From: Spinellus fusiger
Taxonomy: Eukaryota; Mucoromycota; Mucoromycetes; Mucorales; Phycomycetaceae
Length of the DNA stretch: 64,000 bases
Direction of reading: 5' to 3'
NCBI GenBank assembly: GCA_025094145.1
Contig: JALLLS010000006.1
Span: forward strand, 248,001-312,000
The number at the start of each line of letters is the position of its first letter. Positions within the stretch are counted from its first letter, which is position 1. The notes below the pieces were generated by a model. That model searched no databases, had not been told where the DNA came from, and worked only from the letters and a program-made list of their open reading frames with translations. The translations under genes and the position numbers were made by a program. Shown one piece after another: positions 19,002-30,385 of the stretch.

Positions 19002-22000
19002 ATGCTTGTGTCAAGTAGAAAAGCTCAAATATACCTTATGATTTACCCTGAATTGGAATTTATAAAACAGAATACATTTCTTAATTTCTGGAATCATCAA
19101 GCAAGCAAATATGAAGACAATGTGTTCTTGAGATACGCTGATAAAATTAATGATGGATCCGAGACATTTAGAACACTCACCTATAGACAGGTCAACACTA
19201 TTACAACTAACATTGCTTGTGAATTGCATGAGACAGTAAAGGACTGTGAATCAATTGGATTTATTGAAGATCATTCAGTTTCCTACATGATTTATTTTCT
19301 GGCCATCATAAAGCTTCGTTCTATTTTTATAGCTTTATCACCACGAAACTCAAATGAAGCTGATGCCAACATACTCCAAAAAACAAATTCCAAGTTACTG
19401 GTGGCATCAGTGAAGTATAGCAAAAAGGCACAAACAACAGCAGACATGGTGGAAAATTGCCGTGTATATATATTCCCTGCTCTTGACATTGCTGCTGAAG
19501 CCAAGAAGATGATCAACCCCAATGCTGATTATCTACTGAAAAGCACTTTGGAGAATGACTCAAGTACCGTGATTATAATCTTACACAGGTAAGCAATATA
19601 GTGTTTTTTTATGTTTTGCTAATATAAAACTATGAATAACTAGCTCTGGGTCTACAGGTCTTCCAAAACCCATTTACTTAACGAATTACTATATCTTAAA
19701 CTTGAGTCAACTCTTTAATTTAGGGCTTGGAGACTGCAATTCAGATATACATTTTAATTCATCCGATGTCATGTTCTCACATATGCCATTGTAAGTAGCT
19801 TTTTATACTACCCTGAATTTCTAAATTCATTGTCTCTATTAGAGTCCATTCGTTTGGATATGAATCTATTTTGAATATCATCGTAGTAGGAGGCAGTATA
19901 ATATTTACAAGAAGTCTTCTACTTTCTACAGAAGAGATTCTTTTCACACTCAAATATAACAAGTGTACATTTATGTCATTGTCTCCTTTGATATTAGAAC
20001 AACTTCTTATTTACACAACTGAGACTAAAGACTATTCTGTACTTCAACAATTAAAACTGATGTTGTGAGTATAATCAAGTAATTATGTGTGCTGATTTAT
20101 ATATCTTATATCTTTCTAAAATAGTTATGGTGGTGCACCTCTCCGAAAAGATGTTATGAAGTCTTTAATAAAAAATAACATTCGCGTGTGTTCCGTTTAT
20201 GGTGCCACGGGTAAGAGAAAAAAAGTCAATCAATATCAACTACTTATGATAACTATCTGGCCATCTTGATTTTAGAAACGGGGCTCTGATGATGAGTGAT
20301 ACTAAATTCAAAAGTCCCAATTGGGAGGCTTTTAGACTGATTTCTATACCCAAAGACCATTGTATATTTGAGCCATACGGTGAAGACTCTCAAACAAAAC
20401 ATCTTGTCATCAAAAACACCTACCCTAGCCTGGCTGCAGGAGTTTGCAGTGAAGATACACAGAGCTATAACACAAATGACATATTTTTGAAGATCCAAAG
20501 TACCCTGGCTGCTATAATTATGTTAGTCGTATAGATGATGTTTTGGTTATGTAATTCTATAACAACAGAGACTTGGGACACATTATATGTACTTGCAAAA
20601 AAAAAAAAAAACTCATTTCTGTTCTACTTAGGAAAAATGGTGAAAAAATCAACCCACTTCTCATAGAAGCAGATCTACGCACATGCCCTATCATAAAGCA
20701 GTGTGTTGTTTTTGGTGAAGACCGCACATTTGCTGGCACACTCATTGAGCTATCTCAAGAAAAATGTCAGAATTATTCCCCAGACGAGATTGTGGAAATA
20801 GGTAAGAGCTAGTATGAAGCCACCTTAATTCAATCTCTCATACTGTGAAAATATGTATTGTTAGTCTACTCAGCTGTTGATGCAGCAAACAAGAAGGCTT
20901 CTTCACACAGCATCATTTTCAAACCAATGGTCAGAATACTTCCATTGGGCATCCACCTGCCTACTACTGACAAGAATAGCATAATTCGAAAGCGTGCAAA
21001 CATTCAGTTCAAGGATACAATCGATCATATGTATACTGACTACCTGGATAAACAGACTGTATCGAATACTAGTCTTAGTATCGACAGTTCTTCATGGTCA
21101 CAGCAACAGATCAAGACTTATCTTGTAGAGACAAGTGCCAATGTTTTACATTTGCAAAGCAATGAACTTGAAAACACTGATCAGGATCTGTTTGATTACG
21201 GACTGGACTCAATTCTTTCTATTGAGCTACGCAATAAGATATCGCATGCCTTTGATAACCTGCCTCAAGACTTTCTGTATCAGTGTCCAACCATCAACCT
21301 CATGCTGGAATTTCTAACCTCTAAAGCTACCAACGACATCAGCCATAGTGCTAAAGAGCACATTCGTACAAATAAGATATTGGAAGACTATTTACTGAGG
21401 GCTGATGCTAGCTTCTCTGTAGCCACCTATGACTCAGCCATCATGAAAGATCAGGTTGTTCTACTTACTGGTGCTACTGGATTCTTGGGGTCTTTCTTAT
21501 TGGCCAAGTTGATCAGAGAACCATCTGTGAAGAAAATATACTGCCTTGTGCGAAGTCAGGGTTCCAAGGCTCTTGATCGCATTGTCACAAGTTTTGAGAA
21601 ATGGTCTCTTGACACTGAGCTTCTACAGTCGCCCAAAGTAGTTGCACTTCCTGTGAACCTGAAGGACAAGATGTTGGGATTTTCCAAGACAGACTACGAT
21701 GTTATGAAGTCTGAGGTCACTGTGATTCAACATTGTGCATGGGTTTTGGACTTTAACCAGTACATTGATTTCTACGAGAAAGAGTGCATTCAGGGACTCT
21801 TCAATCTACTTGAGTTTTCTTACCGCAAAAGAAACCCCATTCACTTCCATTTTGTCTCTAGTGTCAGTGCCAGTGCTAGGTGGATGCAAGTCATTCCAGA
21901 ATCACCTCTACCAAAGTCTTCCAAAGTTACTATGCCTATGGGCTACGCTCGATCAAAGTACATTGCAGAGCACCTGCTTAATTATCTTGCAGAAGAAAAG

Positions 22001-22609
22001 CATCTTCCATGTTATATTGAGAGACTTGGCCAAATTTACGGTGACACTGTTAATGGTGCATGGAGTACAGCTGAGCAGTACCCAATGATGTTTATTGGAG
22101 GCGGTAGTGTCATGGGCAAGGTAAGAGAGAAAGAAAAGAATTCGTAACACTGGGTTATAGAATTATGTTCATTCTTTTGCCATTAGATGCCTAGCATGAA
22201 CACTACTATCGATTGGATTTCAGTGGATCATGCTGCCAACAGTATGGTTGATATTATGATCAAGACCATTGAAAACCCAACACACTTGGGGCAATTCATC
22301 TATCACATTGTAAATCCTAACAGAATCACATGGGGTGAGGTGCTTAATTTAATGAAAGGATGTGGCATGCAGTTTGACGTGGTCACTCCCAGCGAATGGG
22401 TCGCTGAATTGGGAAAGAATGATAAAAATCCTGCCTATAAGCTCAAGTCTTTCTATACGAACTGCTTTGATGAACTGGTTACTATGCCAACATGGGATAC
22501 TTCCAAGACTGTTGCATTGAGTCCAAGTCTTGCAAAAGCACCTGTTATGAATCTTGAACTTTTCAAGAAATTCTTTTTTTACTGGAAATCTGTTGGTTTC
22601 TATAAATAA
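19002..22609 (+). pseudogene. NRPS-like reductase: adenylation, carrier and thioester-reductase domains (two frame breaks in one exon)
   Basis: Eight exons (19002-19588, 19644-19790, 19843-20064, 20125-20210, 20276-20550, 20632-20801, 20865-22120, 22187-22609) would give about 1055 residues. Such enzymes activate a carboxylic acid as AMP ester, load it on a phosphopantetheine arm and release it as an aldehyde or alcohol with NAD(P)H. Motifs: 'SSGSTGLPKP' (A3), 'YGATETG' (A5), 'SRIDDVLVM' and 'KNGEKINP' (A7-A10 region with the Lys), 'DYGLDSILSIELR' (carrier Ser), 'LLTGATGFLGSFLLAKL' (NAD(P)H fold) and 'GYARSKYIAEHLL' (Tyr-x-x-x-Lys). Exon 20276-20550 needs one extra base in a G run (about 20280) and one in a T run (about 20485) to read through. 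Either the gene is decaying or these are homopolymer sequencing errors. No biosynthetic cluster is visible around it. Confidence 0.75.
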
Positions 22610-22739
22610 TAGTTATAAACATGATATATAAAGTTATTGAAAAAAAATAATCGATGGTTTCAAATCTTGAGCTATTTCTATATTAAAACATAACATACAC
22701 TATTATTTCCTCTTTTCATGACACTTCTTTTCTTATAAT

Positions 22740-23770
22740 ATCTGACTTATCCAACACCATGAACATCTTTACCAAGACCCCCGAGATGTATGGGAAATAT
22801 ACCAGTCTCGAGACTTGTACAGCCGTCTTGCATGAGGTGCTGAACCTGAGATCCACTCAGGTTGAGGCATCTCGTATGTCCAACGTACCTACTTCTACTG
22901 TAGGGTATATTGTGAAGCATTTCAAAAAGACAGTCTCAGTGATGCCTTTACCCAAGAGTGGCCGTAAGAGAAAACTGGACAACAGGGCTCTCTGGTGATT
23001 AAGGAGAACTTTTTTGTGTAATCCCCAACAAACCAAAGTAGCCATCATGGCAGATATGGCCATCAAGTTCCCAGAGAATACTTTGAAGAAGCACCTTGAC
23101 GAAATAAGGTTTCATTTATTCATTCCGATGTTCAAGCCTCTTCTCACTAAGAAGAACATAGAGGTAAGATTCCGGTAGGCCCAAGAACATATTGACTGGG
23201 TCCATGAGAAGTGGTAGAGATCATCTGGTCTGATGAGTTCAGTTAGAGCTCATGAGCTATGACAGGGGGTAAAATTCATAAGACAACATATTACAGACTT
23301 TAATTCCGAGAATATCATAGAAACAACGAAGTTTAGAGATGGTGGAGTAATTTTATGTATTGTTTTAGTGGGGAGGGTGTTGAGAGATGGATCGTAGCGA
23401 AGGGTAGAATAAACTCTAACAAGTACATTGATGTCTTGGGAGAAGCCTACTGCCATGAACTCTAGCATCTCTCTCCTAAACCCTGAAGTCTGCCACTACC
23501 TACAGAAGGATAATGCTAGACATCATAAGAACAATGTGACTCAATTGAAAAGTAGTAAATTGTATAGTAATGACTCTTTACTGGCCCTTGCAATACTGAT
23601 TTCAATCTAATTGAGTATCTATGGACTCACTTAAAAAAAGACAATTAGGAAGGACAGAAAGCTACATTGTATCAAATAATAGTTAGGGACTGCCCTGATG
23701 CTGAGATGGGGTAAAACATCAAAGGCAATAGACACCCTCATTAATACCAGAGTAACAGTGGTTACTAAGC
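22740..23770 (+). mobile_element. Degenerate Tc1-like element
   Basis: The transposase N-terminus is open at 22759-22995 ('SLETCTAVLHEVLNLRSTQV', helix-turn-helix around 'RMSNVPTSTVGYIVKHFKK', linker 'GRKRKLDN'). Remnants follow in other frames: 'AQEHIDWVHEKW' (about 23180-23215), 'TKFRDGGVILC' (about 23325-23360) and 'YLQKDNARHHKNNV' (about 23500-23540, the second catalytic motif). Stops and indels are frequent. The N-terminus resembles the fragment at 41178. Confidence 0.6.
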
Positions 23771-23949
23771 AACTTTTTAATAAAAACCACATCTATTTAT
23801 TATCAACGCTACTATCTTTATCTATTCAAAGTTTTACGTCTTTGGCTAATGAATTCATGAATTTATTACACTATTAAGATAAACTACAAAACAAAACAAA
23901 AAAAAGGGAAATCTACATTTGAAAGTTTCCGGCTACTTGTTGAGGGTCA

Positions 23950-24185
23950 CTTTATATGGTTTTCTTACCGATAGATTTACTAGTATATTTTTGCATCAAG
24001 GTAGTCATTCTATTGGATGGTGATACACCAGACCTAATCATTACAGAAACAGTCTTCTTCTGATCTTCTGCTAGGTGTCTACGCAATGAATAGCCGTCGT
24101 ATTCTTCTTTTTTGTTGGCAAGTGCTTGTGAGTACTGTTCTTCACTATAATAAAAGGCTGTCTTTTATTGAAACCAATATACTAA
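23950..24185 (-). pseudogene. Fragment resembling a FAR1/MULE-type DNA-binding or transposase protein
   Basis: On the minus strand one exon-like block reads 'FYYSEEQYSQALANKKEEYD', then 'GYSLRRHLAEDQKKTVSVM' and 'SGVSPSNRMTTLMQKYTSKS', followed by a possible donor (GTAAGA). This order resembles the N-terminal part of Mutator-like/FAR1 proteins common in Mucorales. No further exons were found, so it is a fragment. The family assignment is from memory of the pattern and is weak. Confidence 0.35.
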
Positions 24186-24636
24186 CTGAATGGACAGTCA
24201 ATTCTTTTGTATTAACCAGAACGGTGTTGTTTACCAGAAGACTTTAAATATATCATAGCACTGGTAGGCCTTCTTCCCCTATCACAGATCAACTCATAAT
24301 TTATGAATATCTAATTGATATATTGTGTTGGTTTAATGATATTTAGAAAGAGAAAAAAATTATGCAAAAAGAGTACTTTTTCATATTAAACTTGTGGTAA
24401 TTATTAAATTCATTGGGGTGTGGCTATATGTTTTCTTTCTATGTATACAGATATGAGATGAATGATCCAATAATACTCTCTTCTAAAATACATGAACAGT
24501 CTTCTCTTACTACATTTCTAGTGACAAAACGTTTCCCTCATTTTTAATACTTTAGGACTTAATAAAGTAGATCTATTCTTAAGGATAATAAATATTATTG
24601 CTACTGCTAATAAACTCATTCACTTTAAATTTGAAT
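24186..24636. other. AT-rich stretch downstream of NMD3
   Basis: No gene or recognisable repeat is seen. It includes the presumed 3' untranslated region of NMD3 on its right side. Confidence 0.4.
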
Positions 24637-26413
24637 CTAATCTTCCTCCATCATCGCATCATCATCAGGTCCATCATCATTAATCTTAATCTCCTCCAAC
24701 ATCTCTTCTAATGAAATCTCGGGGAAGTCTTCCTCTTCCTCTTCCTCTTCTTCATTAACATCCACCATAGCATTCTCATTAGCAGCTGCATTGGCATTCT
24801 TGAAGATATTAATAGTGGATCTGAACTCGGGATCTTCTTCAATATCACGCATGAACATCTCCATGTCATTCTCAATACGTGCTTGTTCCTGTTTGCGTGG
24901 CAACATCTCATCAACTTCTTTACCCAATTGATGCAGTTTCCATTGACGCTGCTTGTTCTTCTTACGACGTGCAGGGAATGTCTTGCGCACCAACATCACA
25001 TCAGGTAGTGAAGTACGATCTAACTTGTCATAGGCATCATTGTTGAAGTTACTACGTGACAGATCATAACCCAACACAGTATCACCAGGAGAGAGAATAG
25101 CACCCAAATGAGAACGACAAATGTAAACATCATCATTGCGTCCAAAATCTGTCATTCTTGCTACATGGATATCTGCCAATACGTGTTTTCCTCTTACAGG
25201 ACCAAGGGGTTCTACGTCCAAGACATAAAACTCAATCATGTTCTTTACACTGGCAAGAGCAATGAATTGGTGGCGCCAATAGACAGTGCAGAGGACATCC
25301 ACTGTGTTCAGTGTGTTTACATCAATCAAGTGAATGGAGTTGGAGATACGAGACACCAGAAGTAATTGAGGGATATTGCCGAACTGAGCAGCGAGTTTCT
25401 TTGGAATACACACAATATCATCTTTACAGACAGGAGCAATTTCCACTGAGTAGGTGAATTTGTAATTACTGGTGCTTGCATGGATATCGGTAGAGATAAG
25501 CTGCTCACTGGTCTTGTATCTATGATGCCAGCCATAAGTACTCTCTTCTCCACAACACTTTTGTATCTTTACTTACCGTGTGGGTGTGACAGAACTCAAG
25601 AACTCCACCATCTTAATCGCATGGCCTCTTTGTCCATAGAAGAAATCAATACCGTCTCTTGCCTCCTTAATATTGGTAGTGTCTTTGTGGACATTGTGTT
25701 TAAGAATCAACTGTTCCAAATACAAAAAAGTACGCTTGTGCTCTACTTTTTGACGCACTTGCACTGTGGCTTTCCAGGTGTTCTGTGCAGCTAACCGAGT
25801 ACATTCATCACACTGCTGTGTGGAGACTACATATTCTACTTCGAAGATTTGTTGTAATATTGTGCTGGCAAAGACCTAAAGCAAGAGTAAGTTGCTCTCA
25901 TAAAGAAAGGACTTGCTTTTTGTTTTTGTTTTTGTTTTTGTTGTTTTATTTTGTTACCTCTTTTTGGATAGTGAGCTTGGCTTTGATTCTTCTACTGTGG
26001 GGTTCTGTCCATATAAATCCAGCATCAATAAGGCGCACCTTGTTAAGGCCTTTGAGTTTCTTCAGGCAGAGTGTTAGGAGCTCTCTTGACTCCAACTGCG
26101 CCATCACCCAGATACCCGGTGGCTGTAAGTAGCGCTCACAGCCCTTGCAGAAGTGGAGTGTGGCTTGTTTGGGAATACCGTCCGTAATATCTACTTCATT
26201 ACGGATACAATTGACACACATATTGGAGGCATTGGGTGGTGTGGGGGTTCCACAGCCTGGACACTAAGCGTGAGGTGTGAGTGACAAAAGTGATTAGGTA
26301 TGGTGGTGGTGGTGGGAGGGGGGGTAAATTCCTACCAAACTACACAGTGAGTAACTCTCCCAGCAGGGGTGGACTTACATGAGTTGTTCGGTAAGCACAG
26401 GACGATATTCCAT
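24637..26413 (-). CDS. NMD3: 60S ribosomal export protein NMD3
   Basis: Five exons (26413-26379, 26339-26336, 26263-25958, 25875-25577, 25519-24637) give 508 residues, close to the yeast length of 518. NMD3 is the adaptor that links pre-60S subunits to the exportin Crm1. The N-terminus has the paired CxxC zinc motifs ('CPGCGTPTPPN', 'MCVNCIRNEVDI', 'CKGC', 'QQCDEC'). The middle has 'FLYLEQLILKHNVHKDT' and 'GIDFFYGQRGHAIKMVEFL'. The C-terminus is acidic (EEEEEEEEDFPEISLEEMLE), where the export signal lies in yeast. A 4-nt microexon (TTTG) is needed to keep frame between 'EQLI' and 'LCPGCG'. Confidence 0.9.
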
Positions 26414-27074
26414 GATAAATGCAGATCTATTACAATGAGGGTGAGTGGCAAAGAGCAGAAAAAATCCATATTTCAGGGCCCAAGCCACCCAAGGATTTCT
26501 CGGTGATGGCAGAGTAAATAATAAGATTGGCCTATATGCAAAGACCGTCTGGCGGGGATTCAAAAGAAGGAAGGAGGGAGAGAAGAGGTGATTCACTCAG
26601 GTTAATAAGACTTAATTTGCAAGTCAATGATAAGTCATTATCAGTGATGTATTGGCCATCTGTCGTTATTAGAGATGACTTTCGGTTGATCCTCAACATG
26701 GAATTGTCTCCAATAATGATAAATACGCTGCACTCTTACTGTAGATAACATATGTTAACAGGCCACGACCCCCTTCTATAGTGACTTGCCTATAAAAGAA
26801 CAAAGGAAGAACACCCACCGGTCTTTGAAGCAGACTGTAGTTTAAGCAAGATTCTACTAGACATTATAATATCTTTTTTCATGAAATAATTCAATAAGAC
26901 ACACTTTATTATTATTTTGGATAGTTGACCTGTAGCATGGGTTTCCGTCAGTTAGTCAACCGAGGCTCCAGCGATAACTGGGGAGGAGAAGGATGGAAAT
27001 GAACCAGAAGGCTTGGACCTTTTATTGGTTCTAGTTGTATATTTATGTTTTATTTTGTTATATCTACAACAATA
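26414..27074. other. Upstream region of NMD3 and repeat-like flank
   Basis: The right half of this stretch (about 26890-27074) lies just beyond the stop codon of the TnpB-like remnant and is probably its 3' flank. The left half is the NMD3 upstream region. I see no other gene. Confidence 0.4.
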
Positions 27075-27498
27075 CTATGGGAGGGTATCATTGTCCTTTA
27101 GAGACATTAGACTATGTCTAAAGTTCAATGTAGCAGCTAGATCACGATTCCAAAGCCTCAATGTCTTGTCTTTCATACAATTCTGGTTTGAACACCTATT
27201 TGAAAGGAGAAAGATGAGTTTCTTTTTTTGATATGAAATTAAGAAATGACCTGAGAAGACCATAATATTTAACTTGGAGTATTTTTGTTCGTTAATAGGA
27301 CATAGGGTTCTTGACATGTTTAAATGTTTCCAAAGGTGAGTAATTGCACTCAGGACACAGGCTCGATGTTTTGAATTCATTGATAAGATAGAGTTTGAAT
27401 CCTTCTTTCTTCAACATCCTCCGCATGTCTTTTTCCTTTACTGTCATTCTTCTGCTAGGATTCGCAGATGAATAACTTGCTATAGGCTCTTCATCAGT
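27075..27498 (-). pseudogene. TnpB/Fanzor-like nuclease remnant of a second type
   Basis: Two minus-strand exons can be read. The first (27498-27251) contains 'KEKDMRRMLKKEGFKLYLI', then 'NEFKTSSLCPECN' and 'FKHVKNPMSY' followed by a stop. The second (27195-27075) reads 'CSNQNC' and 'RLWNRDLAATLNFRHSLMSL'. The motif order (Asn/Asp-Glu-Phe-x-TS-x-x-CPxC, CxxxxC, then W-N-R-D-L-A-A) is again the RuvC-II / zinc-ribbon / RuvC-III end of a TnpB-like protein. Here all four zinc cysteines are present. The internal stop and the missing N-terminus show it is dead. It is clearly a different lineage from the copies at 3.4 and 45.2 kb. Confidence 0.6.
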
Positions 27499-28102
27499 CT
27501 ATTATAAAAATCAAACACATGTAATAATCCTAGGTTGAATCTATAAGTATATTTTATTTTCTTTACTTCATTAACATCTTGTTGTCTGCATAACATCTTT
27601 AGTTCAGAAAGAATAGATAGAAATACAATAAGAAAGAAGAAATAAATAGCTATTTTATTAGGAACACTGAATAGTGTCAGTTATTATTTATCATCTATTG
27701 ATGTTGTAGTGTTGTCGATAGCTCCTTAGGTCCAAAGGTATTTGGTTTAGTTAACGTACAATTAACTCTGCTCTTATTTATTCAATTTGTATGTTATTTC
27801 TTTATACTTCTTTTATACTTTAATGATTATTACAGATAGAAGAACTTCAAGGAAATCACCACCAAAAGGGCTTTCCAAATAAAGGAAAGTGATTGGAATC
27901 ATTTCTGTACATTAGTCTGAAACAGTAGCATCTCATTATGCTTATCATGACATTTTGGTCATTGAATAAGTATATATCTATATTCCAAACCTAACTGTCC
28001 TGTAGGAAGAAAGAAGTACTTAGCTCATAGGATTGTATAATTGATTTGTCTCATTCATTCTTTACAGTAAGCTGCCATTTCTTGTTATATAAAATATAGA
28101 GT
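27499..28102. other. AT-rich intergenic stretch
   Basis: No supported gene is present. It may include upstream parts of the TnpB-like remnant, but no readable exon was found. Confidence 0.35.
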
Positions 28103-28198
28103 TGGGCTATTGGGCCCAATGCACGATTAGCACCCTAAACTTGATAATAAATAAATAAATAACTAACTAAATAAATAAATAAATACCTTAAATTATAG
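28103..28198 (+). repeat. Terminal fragment of a fold-back element arm, with AAAT tandem expansion
   Basis: 'CCCAATGCACGATTAGCACC' and 'ATACCTTAAATTATAG' correspond to the outer end of the arm at 15255-15307. Between them the A-rich stretch has grown into AAATAAAT repeats. It is an old, single-ended copy. Confidence 0.55.
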
Positions 28199-28645
28199 TT
28201 TAAGCAGACACAAAATGTTAGTTTGGATTGACCTGTTAAAGAAAAAAGAAAGAAAAACTGACGTGTGCCCTATGACCTTGCAACTCCACATAAGGTTTTC
28301 TTATTTGTTCTTTTGTTCTTATTTTGGATCCGACGGTAGGCTACACACCTCCTCCAATAAGAAGCTTGTAAATTAGCCCATCATCCTTACAGACATACTG
28401 TAGATACACTGTAGAATGTAGTATCTCTCAATGCTACCAAGTGGCGCGTGTCATTACAGGTTAATGTTGGGGCCAAGTCAATACTCCGATAGAATTCAAC
28501 CCAATCTTCTCTGCTTAACAAGACATTGGAGGAAAGAAGCCAATCCTTCTCTCTCTCTCTCTTTCTCCCCTTCTCCCCTTCTCCCCTTCTCCCCTTCTCC
28601 CCTTCTTCTCCCCTTCTCTTATTGTACAGCCGTGTTCAAACAGTC

Positions 28646-30218
28646 ATGGAGTCTTTTATTGCCCTCAAGAATTCCAGCTGTGAGGATGCTTTGGACTTGG
28701 ACCTCTTGTTTAGAGACCGTCTTGCTCCCCTCTTGCGACAAGTCAAGAGCAGACTCTCTGACTTTGAACATGGGCTAAGAGAAACACTCAATGACGCACT
28801 GACGGATGCACTGACAGACTCACTGACAGACTCACTGACAGACGCACTAAGAGAAGACAGCAAACACCTAGAGAACTACACCCTGCATAAAATACAGCGT
28901 ACCTACACTTTCATTGAAACAATTGATAAAGAGTGGACGGCTAGAAGTATCCATGAGTTACAGCCCCTCCCTTATCTGACACAGACACTCGAGAATGCTA
29001 TTGCAGAACTCTCTGAAAAGTACAAGGAACTCGAGGGACTTGTCACCACCAACTACTTTGAAAAGACATTTGAGGCCAGTCTGAACAGTACAATGGACAC
29101 CCTCATGGCAACAGTAGAAGATATTGATAAAAGTGTGTCAGATGCATTGGACTGTGCGTCGGCTATGCGTCACAGAGTGCATGAAAAAATCCATGACATG
29201 ACAGACAGAGCCACCTTACAGATGGATTCGTTAAAGAACGCCATTGCTTATGGGGCAAAAAGACTGTTGAACTATGAAGAATTGCCTGAACAATGGCGTA
29301 ATAACAAAGTAAGCTTATCTCTCTTATTGAACCCGCCACAACTGACAGTTAGCATATCCACACGGGCTATCGATTCCTATCCACCCCCACCGACTGCTTC
29401 CATTCTCTTCTCTACCTTCATAATGAGACGGGCAATATCTATACACACTTGGTTGGATTTGTTGTGTTCTTCTGCCTGGGGATCTATGAGCTGTTTTACT
29501 CTTCTTTGTTGGCAGAAGTCCCTGTCTTGGATAGAGTTGTGTTTGGCATCTTCTTTGTTTCTGCCTGCAAATGTTTAGTATGCTCCACTGTATGGCACAC
29601 ATTGTCAGGCATCAATAACTACGAAACCCTGGTTAAAATGGCATGTCTGGACTATGTTGGGATTTCTGTCCTTATCTGCAGTAGCATTGTATTGACGGAA
29701 TATTACGGATTCTATTGTGAGCCTATGCTAAGGAATTCCTATATTCTGGGCACAGGGACACTAGCACTGCTTGGTGTTGTTCTGCCATTCATGCCATGGT
29801 TTGATCGTCATGGTAATGCATAACCCAAGAGGAGGAGGAGGAGGAAAAGGGAAAAAATAAAATAAAATAAGAAGACTAATGTCATCCTCCTATCTTAGAA
29901 TACAGATGGATCCGGATCTCATTCTTTGTCTCTTTGACCTCTTCCTGCGTCCTCCCAGTAGCTCATCTGATGATGGCCTATGGGTCCAGTGTCATTCTCT
30001 CATGGTTGATGCCTGTGGCTAAATCCTTGGCCTGCTATGTACTAGGAGTGGTTGTTTATGCTAACCATCTCCCAGAGGCATTTTGGCCAGGGAAATTCGA
30101 TCGTCTTGGACACTCGCATCAGCTATGGCACTTGTTTGTGTGTGGTGGTATCTGGTATTATTACACAGCAGCAGTGGCCTTTGTGGGGCAACGGGGCCAG
30201 TTTGGACAGTGCCAATAA
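28646..30218 (+). CDS. PAQR/haemolysin-III family receptor, Izh3-like
   Basis: Three exons (28646-29308, 29353-29812, 29899-30218) give 480 residues. The first 220 residues are soluble, charged and helical, with a 'TD(A/S)L' repeat coded by a 12-bp tandem (about 28790-28850). After 'HIHTGYRFL' comes the PAQR membrane domain: 'LHNETGNIYTHLVGF' with the conserved Glu and His, 'TVWHTLSG', 'CLDYVGIS', and near the end 'LGHSHQLWH' with the zinc-binding His pair. Yeast Izh proteins affect zinc and sterol homeostasis. Izh3 also has a long N-terminal extension, hence the comparison. A CTTCTCCC tandem run lies just upstream of the start codon. Confidence 0.87.
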
Positions 30219-30385
30219 TGCCTACATCTAATTTATAAGGACATCTCCTATGCTAAGATGTCTAGTCTATGTCTAGTTGAGATGTTCATGACTGTACTTT
30301 CTTTTTGTTTTGTTTTCTTTTAATACACTCTACTTACACAACTACACTATTGACCATCTCCTACTGTGCACTCCAACAGTCAATA

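Noticed and set aside
28526..28645. Upstream ATG-like extension of the PAQR gene
   Set aside because: The extension is Ser/Leu/Pro from a CTTCTCCC tandem run. The Met at 28646 begins non-repetitive protein.
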